Source of the DNA: DATNBU01 sp964476185
GTDB lineage: Bacteria > Desulfobacterota > Binatia > UBA1149 > CAITLU01
Direction: 5' to 3'
Length of the DNA: 49,069 nucleotides
NCBI GenBank assembly: GCA_964476185.1
Contig: CAYYZO010000021.1
Coordinates: forward strand, 1 to 49,069
The notes below the pieces were generated by a model that saw only the letters and a program-made list of their open reading frames with translations, was not told the origin of the DNA and searched no databases. Positions 39,928 through 46,885 of the stretch are shown here, piece after piece (positions within the stretch are counted from its first letter, which is position 1; every line of letters begins with the position of its first letter). The translations under genes were made by a program, and so were the position numbers.

Positions 39928-40928
39928 TTCGCGCCGCTCCCGGCCGGGGCCGCCACGGACGGCTCCACGTGCCCGCCGAACCCCTGCCGCATCGCCGACA
40001 GCACCTTCTCCGCGAACGTGTGCTCCTGCCGCGAGCGGAAGCGCGTGTAGAGCGCGCTCGTCAGCACCTCGGCCGGAACGGCCTGCTCGACGGCGGTCTC
40101 CACCGTCCAGCGGCCCTCACCGGAGTCCTGCACGACGCCGGTGAACCCGTCGAGGTCGCCGCTTCGCGCGAGCGCCGACGCCGTCAGGTCCAGCAGCCAC
40201 GACGGGATCACGGATCCGCGCCGCCAGAGTTCGGCGATGTCCGCGAGGTCGAAGTCGTAGCGGTAGCCGGCGGCGGCCGGCGAGGAAGCGGCGCTGCGCA
40301 GGATGTCGAAGCCTTCGGCGTAGGCCTGCATGAGCCCGTACTCGATGCCGTTGTGGATCATCTTCACGAAGTGCCCGGCCCCGACGCCGCCGCAATGCAG
40401 GTAGCCCTGCTCGGCCGTGCTCGTGCGGCCCTCGCGGCCGGGCGACGGCGCGATGCCCGACGGTCCCGGCGAAAGCGTCGCGAGGATCGGCTCGACGAGG
40501 TCGAACGCCGCCTTCCCGGCGCCGACCATCAGGCAATAGCCACGCTCCGCGCCCCAGACGCCGCCGCTCGTGCCGACGTCGACGAAGTGGATGCCGCCGG
40601 CGGCCAGGCGCGCGGCGCGGCGCAGGTCGTCCTTGAAATGCGAGTTCCCGCCGTCGATCGCGACGTCGCCGGGCTCGAGCAGCGTCGCGAGCTCGTCGAA
40701 GACCGCCTCGGTCGCCGGGCCCGCCGGCACCATCACCCAGACGACGCGCGGGACCTGGAGCCTCGCGACCGCGTCGGCGAGGCTCGTGGAGGGTTCGGCG
40801 CCGTCCCGGACGAGTTGCTGCACGCTGTCGGGAGCGCGGTCGCTCGCGACGACCGTGTGCCCCCCGGCCATCAGGCGCCGGCTCATGTTCGCGCCCATCC
40901 TCCCCAGTCCGACCATGGCGAGCTTCAT
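39924..40928 (-). CDS. gnd: 6-phosphogluconate dehydrogenase, short form
   Basis: A 334-residue enzyme of the short (GntZ/YqeC-like) class, compared with about 470 for GndA. VGLGRMGANMSRRLMAGGH (6-24) binds the cofactor; after it ASDR (about 28-31) leaves the NAD/NADP choice open. VDVGTSGGVWGAERGYCLMVG (about 126-146) and GAGHFVKMIHNGIEYGLMQAYAEGF (about 193-217) carry the substrate Ser/Gly, Lys and Asn residues. It oxidatively decarboxylates 6-phosphogluconate to ribulose 5-phosphate. It is first in the operon and overlaps zwf by ATGA. Together the three genes are a complete oxidative pentose phosphate branch. Confidence 0.95.
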   Translation of the reverse strand: MKLAMVGLGRMGANMSRRLMAGGHTVVASDRAPDSVQQLVRDGAEPSTSLADAVARLQVPRVVWVMVPAGPATEAVFDELATLLEPGDVAIDGGNSHFKDDLRRAARLAAGGIHFVDVGTSGGVWGAERGYCLMVGAGKAAFDLVEPILATLSPGPSGIAPSPGREGRTSTAEQGYLHCGGVGAGHFVKMIHNGIEYGLMQAYAEGFDILRSAASSPAAAGYRYDFDLADIAELWRRGSVIPSWLLDLTASALARSGDLDGFTGVVQDSGEGRWTVETAVEQAVPAEVLTSALYTRFRSRQEHTFAEKVLSAMRQGFGGHVEPSVAAPAGSGAK

Positions 40929-41080
40929 GTGCGTCCTCCGTGGCGCGCCGTGCGCGGCGCGCGAAGTCCCCGGGGCACTCGATCACGAGGACGCGACCGT
41001 TCCCAGCCTCGGCGGGCCGGCGCGCCGCGCGGGCGCGCTCTTCTGGCTCCGGGGCGCGGCTGCGTCCATAACGTCGTGCG

Positions 41081-42229
41081 ATGCCGCTCGACCTCGTCGC
41101 CACCTCCACCTTCGGCCTCGAAGCCGTCGTCGTCCGCGAGCTCGAGGCCCTCGGCTACGCCGCGAGGACCACGCAGACCGGCCGCATCGAGTTCGCCGGC
41201 GACGAAGCCGCGATCGCGCGCGCGAACCTGCGCCTGCGCTCGGCCGACCGCGTGTTCGTCAAGCTCGCCGAGTTCGCGGCGGCCGACTTCGACGCGCTGT
41301 TCGAAACGGCGCTCGAGCTGCCCTGGGAAGAGTGGATCGGCCCGGAGGATGCGTTTCCCGTCACGGGACGCTCGGTCCGGAGCACGCTGTCGAGCGTGCC
41401 GGCCGTGCAGCGCACGGTGAAGAAGGCGATCGTCGAGCGCCTGCTGGCGGCACACCGCGTCCGGCAGCTCCCCGAGACGGGCGCCAGCCTGCCGATCGAG
41501 GTCGCGCTGCTGAAGGACACCGCCACGCTGCTGCTCGACACGAGCGGCGCCGGGCTGCACAAGCGCGGGTACCGCGACCTCGTCGGCGCCGCGCCGCTGC
41601 GCGAGACGCTGGCGGCCGCGCTCGTCGACCTCTCGTTCTGGAAGCGCGGCAAGCCGCTCGCCGACCCGTTCTGCGGCAGCGGAACGATCGCGATCGAGGC
41701 GGCGATGGCAGGCCGCGGCATCGCCCCCGGCCTGCTCCGCGCGTTCGCGGCGGAAGACTGGCCGTTCCTCGACGAGGACATCTGGACGCGCGCGCACGAG
41801 GAGGCGCGCGACCTCGAACTGCCGGACCTCGACGGCGAACGCATCCTCGCGACCGACATCGACGAGGCCGCGCTGTCGCTCGCGCGTCGCCACGCCGAGC
41901 GCGCCGGCGTCGCGGCCGACATCCACTTCCAGTGCCTGCCGTTCTCGGCGCTGTCGTCCAGCCGCGAGTACGGCTGTGTCGTCACCAACCCGCCCTACGG
42001 CGTGCGCCTCGAGGACGACCGGGACGTGCACCGGCTGTACGAGTCGATGCGCGACGTCTTCGCGCGGCTGCCCACGTGGTCGTTCTTCGTGCTGACGCCG
42101 TGGCGCGAGTTCGAGCGAATCCTCGGCCGCGCGGCCGACCGGCGACGGAAGCTCTACAACGCGCAGATCGAGTGCACGTACTACCAGTTCCACGGGCCGC
42201 GCCCGGGACGGAGGCAGGCGCAGGAGTGA
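41081..42229 (+). CDS. THUMP-domain 23S rRNA (guanine-N2) methyltransferase, RlmL N-part/YpsC type
   Basis: A 382-residue protein. The N-terminal ferredoxin-like and THUMP region (about 1-160) begins LVATSTFGLEAVVVRELEALGY. The methyltransferase has motif I DPFCGSGTIAIEAAM (about 195-209), an insert with the AEDWPF segment, TDIDEAALSLARRHAERAG for strand 2 and the catalytic NPPYGVRLEDD (about 305-315). This is the RlmL/YcbY N-terminal or Bacillus YpsC plan, which makes m2G in 23S rRNA. The C-terminal RlmK half is absent. It is divergent from gnd across 152 nt and converges with the DEAD-box helicase gene. Confidence 0.93.
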   Translation: MPLDLVATSTFGLEAVVVRELEALGYAARTTQTGRIEFAGDEAAIARANLRLRSADRVFVKLAEFAAADFDALFETALELPWEEWIGPEDAFPVTGRSVRSTLSSVPAVQRTVKKAIVERLLAAHRVRQLPETGASLPIEVALLKDTATLLLDTSGAGLHKRGYRDLVGAAPLRETLAAALVDLSFWKRGKPLADPFCGSGTIAIEAAMAGRGIAPGLLRAFAAEDWPFLDEDIWTRAHEEARDLELPDLDGERILATDIDEAALSLARRHAERAGVAADIHFQCLPFSALSSSREYGCVVTNPPYGVRLEDDRDVHRLYESMRDVFARLPTWSFFVLTPWREFERILGRAADRRRKLYNAQIECTYYQFHGPRPGRRQAQE

Positions 42230-42258
42230 TCGCCGAACGGCTCGCGAGGTAGCGACGG

Positions 42259-44130
42259 TCAGTCGCGCCGGCGCGCTCCGCGGTCCCGCATCCCGGCACG
42301 GCGGATCGCCAGGCCCGGATCGCGGTCGTCCGGCCGGCCGGCGCTGAGCTCGAAGTCGCGCGAGATCTCGCGCGCGACCTCGAACGTCGTCCGGTCGCGA
42401 TCGATGTCGATCGTGCCGATCGCGCGGCTCGACACGTCGCCGCGCCGGCAAAGGACCGCAAGCACGCGCTGCGGCGTCGCGCCGCCGCGGTGACCCCAGT
42501 TCATCTCGAAGCGGTCGGCGAGCAGCCGGGCGGAACCACGATGCGGCCGATCGTCGTCGCGGCGCGGCCGCACGGCGTCGTCGCGGTCGTGGGAGCGCGC
42601 AGGCTTCGCGCGCGGATCGAAGTCGTCGCGAGCCCTGGCCACGTTGCCGCGCTCGGCGGCGTCGCGGCCACGCGGGGCGCGCGGGTCGGGCCGGTTCTGC
42701 CACGGCTTGCGTTCGGCGCGGACGGGCGCGGACGACAGCGGCTCGATCTCGCAGGGTTCGGCGCGCCGCGGGTTGCGGCACAGGCCGACCAGGCGCGCGA
42801 CGACATCCAGCGGATCCGCTCCGTCGAGCAGCTTGCCGGCGAACGCGATCTCGGTCGCCGAAGGCTCGGCGGCCTCGACCAGCGTCTCGCGGATGCGCCG
42901 CCGCTCGCGCTTGGCCAGCGCCTTCTCGACGGCGGCCGCGGTGGGCACGTCTCGCCAAGCCAGCTTCACCTTCGCGCGCGAGAGCAGGAACTCGACCTTC
43001 TTCTGCCGCATCGGCGTCGACAGCAGCACGCTGCGGCCCTTGTTGCCGGCGCGCCCGGTGCGGCCGGCGCGGTGCGTGTAGCTCTCCGCGTCGAACGGGG
43101 CGTCGGTGTGGATCACGAGCGCGACGTCGGGGATGTCGAGGCCGCGCGCCGCGACGTCCGTCGCGACGAGCACCGTGTGCACGCCGCTGCGGAACGCCTC
43201 GAGCGTGCGCGTGCGCTGGTTCTGCTCGAGTTCGCCGCTGATCGGCGCCGCCGCGAACCCGTCGCCGGCGAGCTGGTCGGCGAGTTCGGCGGCTTGCGCG
43301 CGCGTGTTCACGAAGATCAGCGTGCGTTCGCCGTCGCCGAGCAGCAGCAGGTTCACGATCGCCGCGTAGCGATCGTGCAGCCGGACGAGGTGCCCGACGT
43401 GCTCGATGTCCGCGTTGGCCGTGCCGAGGCGCGTACCCTCGACGGTCAGCGGGTCTCGCTGGTACTTGCGCGCGAGCTTCTGGATCTCGGACGGGAACGT
43501 CGCCGACACGAGGTGCGTGCGGCGGCCTTCCGGCGTCGCGTCGAGGATCGCCTCGAGCTCCTCGCGAAAGCCCATGTCGAGCATCCGGTCGGCTTCGTCG
43601 AGCACGAGTTCCTCGAGCGTCGAGCAGTCGATCGCGCCGGCGCGGACGTGGTCGAGCAGTCGTCCCGGCGTGCCGACGACAACGGTCGGACGGCTCGAGA
43701 GCCGGCGCCGCTCCTGGAACAGGCTGCTGCCGCCGGTCACGCATTCGACCGTCAGCCCGGCGATCGAAGCGTAGAGCCACTCGAGCTCCCCGCGGACCTG
43801 CACGGCCAGTTCGCGCGTCGGCACGATGACGAGAGCCCGAAGCCCGTTCTTCCTGCCCGCCTGCTCGAGCAGGCGCGGCGCGAGCACGAGGCCGAGCGCG
43901 ACGGTCTTGCCGGAGCCGGTCTGGGAGGAGACCTGCAGGTCGCGACCGTGCGCCTCGGGCGCGAGCACCGCGCGCTGCACGACCGTGAGGTCGGCAAAGC
44001 CGCGCTCCTCGAGGGCCTCGCGCAGCGCCGCGGCGACGTCCTCGAACGGAGAACAGGCGGATTCGTCGGGGGTGAACTCGTCCGACGCGACGGCATCGGT
44101 CGCGAGAGCGGCCAGGGAGGGAGGGGTCAT
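42259..44130 (-). CDS. DEAD-box RNA helicase with DbpA-type RNA-binding domain
   Basis: A 623-residue helicase. FADLTVVQRAVL has the Q motif, SSQTGSGKTVALGL (about 67-80) Walker A, LVLDEADRMLD (about 176-186) the DEAD box, HLVSATFPSE (about 207-216) the SAT motif, and SYTHRAGRTGRAGNKGRSVLL the motif VI region. After a charged, Arg/Asp-rich linker, the C-terminus (about 540-605) is a DbpA RNA-binding-like domain (RFEMNWGHRGGATPQRVLAVLCRRGDVSSRAIGTIDI). Such proteins (CsdA, DbpA) remodel rRNA during ribosome assembly. Its position next to an rRNA methyltransferase and a peptidyl-prolyl isomerase fits that role. Confidence 0.95.
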   Translation of the reverse strand: MTPPSLAALATDAVASDEFTPDESACSPFEDVAAALREALEERGFADLTVVQRAVLAPEAHGRDLQVSSQTGSGKTVALGLVLAPRLLEQAGRKNGLRALVIVPTRELAVQVRGELEWLYASIAGLTVECVTGGSSLFQERRRLSSRPTVVVGTPGRLLDHVRAGAIDCSTLEELVLDEADRMLDMGFREELEAILDATPEGRRTHLVSATFPSEIQKLARKYQRDPLTVEGTRLGTANADIEHVGHLVRLHDRYAAIVNLLLLGDGERTLIFVNTRAQAAELADQLAGDGFAAAPISGELEQNQRTRTLEAFRSGVHTVLVATDVAARGLDIPDVALVIHTDAPFDAESYTHRAGRTGRAGNKGRSVLLSTPMRQKKVEFLLSRAKVKLAWRDVPTAAAVEKALAKRERRRIRETLVEAAEPSATEIAFAGKLLDGADPLDVVARLVGLCRNPRRAEPCEIEPLSSAPVRAERKPWQNRPDPRAPRGRDAAERGNVARARDDFDPRAKPARSHDRDDAVRPRRDDDRPHRGSARLLADRFEMNWGHRGGATPQRVLAVLCRRGDVSSRAIGTIDIDRDRTTFEVAREISRDFELSAGRPDDRDPGLAIRRAGMRDRGARRRD

Positions 44131-44293
44131 GCAGAGGGTTCCGGCCCGAGTCGGGCGACTGAGAACGTAGCGGTAAACGGCGACGCTACAGGATCGACGG
44201 GGAAACGCAACGCGTCATTTGCCGGGGTCCGGTGGGATTTGTCCCCGGTCTTTGCCAAGAGTGCCGGTTCAATCGGACCATCGGAGCAACTGC

Positions 44294-44776
44294 ATGCGGA
44301 ACATCAGGACCCTCGTCGCGTCGGCCACCCTGGCCGTCGCGCTCACATCCACCCTCACGGCCTGCGCCCAGGGCAGCAAGCCGGAAGACCCCGCCAAGGA
44401 CGCCGCGACGGCCTCCGCCGCGGACACCAAGGAGACCGGCAAGGTGCAGACCACGGCCAGCGGCCTCAAGTACGAAGTCGTCCGCGAGGGCGACGGCGCC
44501 AAGCCGTCCGCCACCGACAGCGTGACCGTGCACTACAAGGGCACGCTCACGGACGGCACCGTGTTCGACAGTTCCTACGATCGCGGGCAGCCCGCGACCT
44601 TCCCGCTGAACCGCGTGATCAAGGGCTGGACCGAGGGCCTGCAGCTGATGCCCGTCGGATCCAAGTACATCCTGACCATCCCGCCCGACCTCGGCTACGG
44701 CGCGGCCGGCGCGGGCGGCAGGATCCCGCCCAACGCGACGCTCGTCTTCGAAGTCGAGTTGCTGAAGATCAACTGA
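44294..44776 (+). CDS. FKBP-type peptidyl-prolyl isomerase, lipoprotein
   Basis: A 160-residue protein with a lipobox (LTA-Cys24) and a 35-residue Ala/Asp/Lys-rich tether before a single FKBP domain (about 55-158). The domain has VTVHYKGTLTDGTVFDSSYDRGQPATFPLNRVIKGWTEGLQLMPVGSKY and ends IPPNATLVFEVELLKI, with the Tyr, Phe, Asp, Val-Ile and Trp pocket residues of active FKBPs. It should assist folding of envelope proteins. The ATG at 44294 is behind GGAG. The upstream 163 nt are shared with the helicase gene and contain a GTAGCG/CGCTAC inverted repeat near 44167-44195. Confidence 0.94.
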   Translation: MRNIRTLVASATLAVALTSTLTACAQGSKPEDPAKDAATASAADTKETGKVQTTASGLKYEVVREGDGAKPSATDSVTVHYKGTLTDGTVFDSSYDRGQPATFPLNRVIKGWTEGLQLMPVGSKYILTIPPDLGYGAAGAGGRIPPNATLVFEVELLKIN

Positions 44777-44788
44777 ACCGAGCGCGAT

Positions 44789-44818
44789 CCGGCGCGGCGC
44801 CTCGCGGCGTCGCGCCGG
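44789..44818. terminator. 13-bp hairpin between FKBP and nirK
   Basis: Arms 44789-44801 and 44806-44818 pair over 13 bp (one G-U wobble) around a TCGC loop, 13 nt after the FKBP stop. There is no U-tract. It probably ends transcription of both convergent genes. Confidence 0.7.
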
Positions 44819-44912
44819 CTCCGCGCCGCGTGCCCCTTCTCCGCGGCGCCGCACCGGGCGAATCCGGCGAGCGCGCGGCGTGCCGCTCCGACGCCGCGGC
44901 CCGTTGCAGCGA

Positions 44913-45911
44913 TCAGTGCCCGCCGCCCGTCGACCCCGGCGGGTCGTAGATGTCCGGACGTTCGTCCCCCGTCACCACCAGGTGCCCGGCCGCGCCTTTT
45001 CCCGTGCGGAAGATCGCGTGGTCGACCAGCACGTACGTCCCCGGCACTTCGACGTCGAACTCGACGACCGCGGCCCCGCCGGCCGGCACGAGCGTCGTCT
45101 GCAGGCTTCGCGCCGGCTTCGAAACGAGGTCCCCTTCGCGATGGACGCGGTCGAAGACTTCGCCGATCACGTGAAACGACGAGATCAGGTTCGGGCCCGC
45201 GTTGCCGAAGAAGATGCGGACGCGCTCCCCGGTCGCGGCGTGCAGCGCGTTCATCCCCAGCAGGGAGGAAACGCCGCCGTTGAACACGACGAAGCGCGGA
45301 TGCTCGGCCGCTCCATCGGCGCGGGAGTACAGCGCGACCCCGTCCGCCGGTTCGGTCGTGTAGAATTCGCTCTGCATCACGTAGTACTCGCGGTCGACGG
45401 GTCTCAGGCCGCGCTTCGGCTCGACGAGGATCAGGCCGTACATGCCGTTGGCCACGTGGTCGGGCACGGGCGACGTCGCGCAGTGATACACGAAGAGCCC
45501 CGGGTGCAGCAGCCGGAACGTCGCGACCTTTTCCTCCCCCTGCATCGCCAGCGTCACCGCAGCGCCGCCGCCCGGGCCGGTCACGGCGTGCAGGTCGATG
45601 TTGTGCGGCATCCCGTTGGTGTCGCTGTTGGTCAGGTGCAGCTCGAGCGCGTCGCCGACGCGGGCGCGGATCATCGGCCCGGGGACGTGGTCGTTGAACG
45701 TCCAGGCTTCGTACGTGACGCCCGGGGCGAGCGGGATCGGGATGGCCGTGGTTTCGAGGTGCACCTCCAGCACCGCCGGCCCGCGGTTCCCGATCGGCGG
45801 GGGCACGTCCGGCGCGAACGCCATCGGGGCCGGGACGCCGGCGGCGGCCGTCGAGACGAAAGCCAGGAAAGACGCCGCCACGACGAAGCGGGCAATGCGA
45901 GTCGAGGTCAT
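44913..45911 (-). CDS. nirK: Copper-containing nitrite reductase
   Basis: A 332-residue two-cupredoxin-domain enzyme with a signal peptide (about 1-24). All metal ligands are present: type 1 copper His103, Cys144, His152 and Met157, and type 2 copper His108, His143 and His298. The catalytic Asp106 (PHNIDLHAVTG) and His247 (FHVIGEVFDRV) are kept. It reduces nitrite to NO in the periplasm during denitrification. The length fits the short AniA/NirK class without extra cytochrome or cupredoxin domains. No nirV or nor genes are adjacent. It is divergent from an enoyl-CoA hydratase gene that is coupled to a copper-type ATPase. No clear FNR box is seen upstream. Confidence 0.95.
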   Translation of the reverse strand: MTSTRIARFVVAASFLAFVSTAAAGVPAPMAFAPDVPPPIGNRGPAVLEVHLETTAIPIPLAPGVTYEAWTFNDHVPGPMIRARVGDALELHLTNSDTNGMPHNIDLHAVTGPGGGAAVTLAMQGEEKVATFRLLHPGLFVYHCATSPVPDHVANGMYGLILVEPKRGLRPVDREYYVMQSEFYTTEPADGVALYSRADGAAEHPRFVVFNGGVSSLLGMNALHAATGERVRIFFGNAGPNLISSFHVIGEVFDRVHREGDLVSKPARSLQTTLVPAGGAAVVEFDVEVPGTYVLVDHAIFRTGKGAAGHLVVTGDERPDIYDPPGSTGGGH

Positions 45912-45996
45912 GCTCGGTTCCTCCAGAGGGGAGCGCTGCCTCCCGACTAGCGCGTGCCGCCCGTCGCAGGGATGCTATTTGTCATGCCGTCAAGCG

Positions 45997-46019
45997 CCCG
46001 GCCGCCTATCGCGGCCGGG
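45997..46019. repeat. Perfect 9-bp inverted repeat in the nirK upstream region
   Basis: CCCGGCCGC at 45997-46005 and GCGGCCGGG at 46011-46019 flank CTATC. It sits mid-way in the 198-nt gap between divergent nirK and the hydratase gene. It could be an operator, or a transcript hairpin in the leader of either gene. Confidence 0.5.
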
Positions 46020-46109
46020 ACGGATCGCTGCTAAGGACCACGAAGGCCGAGCGCGCCCGCTGGTCCCGCGACGTATCTCGGCCCAAGCAACCCAAGGGAG
46101 AACTCGAAG

Positions 46110-46883
46110 TTGGAAACCCTGATCGTCGAGCGCCGCGAGGACGGCGTCGTCACCGTCACCCTGAACCGTCCCGCCAAGAAGAACGCGATCGACGCCCGCA
46201 TGTGGGACGAGCTGATCGAGGTCCTGACCGAGGTCGGCGAGAGCGACACCGATCGCGTGCTCGTGCTGACGGGCGCCGGGGACGCGTTCTCGAGCGGCGC
46301 CGACCTCGGGGGCGAACAGCACGTCGAGCGTCACCAGCTGCGGCGCATGCACCACATCAACCGCGCCGGCCTCGCCCTGCACGCGATCCCGAAGCCCGTC
46401 ATCGCGAAGGTGAACGGCGTGGCCGCGGGCGCGGGGCTGAACCTGGCGCTCGGCTGCGACCTCATCGTGGCCTCCGACCGGGCGCGCTTCAGCGAGATCT
46501 TCGCGCGCCGCGGTCTCAGCGTGGACCTCGGCGGCTCGTGGCTGCTGCCGCGCCTCGTCGGGATGCACAAGGCCAAGGAACTCGTCCTGCTGGCCGACAT
46601 CCTCGACGCGAGGGAAGCCGAGCGCATCGGCATCGTGAACCGCGTCGTCCCCCACGACGAGCTCGACGCGTTCGTCGACGACTGGGCGAAGCGGCTCGCC
46701 GCCGGACCTCCGCTCGCGCTCGCGATGAGCAAGCGCATGCTGACGAACGCATTCTCCGTGACGCTGTCCGAGGCGCTCGACGCCGAGGGCATGGCCCAGT
46801 CGGTCAACATCGCGTCGAAGGACACGCGCGAGGCGATCACCGCGTTCCTGCAGAAGCGCGAGCCGACGTTCCAGGGGAAGTAG
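46110..46883 (+). CDS. Enoyl-CoA hydratase/isomerase family protein
   Basis: A 257-residue crotonase-fold enzyme with TTG start, 9 nt after AAGGGAG. VTVTLNRPAKKNAID opens the fold, AFSSGADLGGE (about 58-68) and AKVNGVAAGAGLNLALGCDLIVAS (about 93-116) form the two oxyanion-hole strands, and LPRLVGMHKAKELVLLADILDAREAERIGIVNRVV follows. In the second acid/base region the usual Glu144-like residue is replaced in the ARRGLSVDLGGSW stretch, where Asp is the candidate, so the reaction could be isomerisation or another crotonase chemistry rather than simple hydration. Its stop is 2 nt from the ATPase start, which implies coupled expression with a metal pump, an odd pairing. Confidence 0.92.
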   Translation: METLIVERREDGVVTVTLNRPAKKNAIDARMWDELIEVLTEVGESDTDRVLVLTGAGDAFSSGADLGGEQHVERHQLRRMHHINRAGLALHAIPKPVIAKVNGVAAGAGLNLALGCDLIVASDRARFSEIFARRGLSVDLGGSWLLPRLVGMHKAKELVLLADILDAREAERIGIVNRVVPHDELDAFVDDWAKRLAAGPPLALAMSKRMLTNAFSVTLSEALDAEGMAQSVNIASKDTREAITAFLQKREPTFQGK

Positions 46884-46885
46884 CC

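Noticed and set aside
42490..44949. 819-residue open frame antisense to the DEAD-box helicase
   Set aside because: It overlaps the helicase and then the FKBP gene out of frame; shadow of GC-rich coding.
45979..45993. Possible FNR/NNR box upstream of nirK (TTG...CAA)
   Set aside because: Arms are one base too far apart (15 nt total instead of 14) and the inner bases do not match TTGAT-N4-ATCAA.
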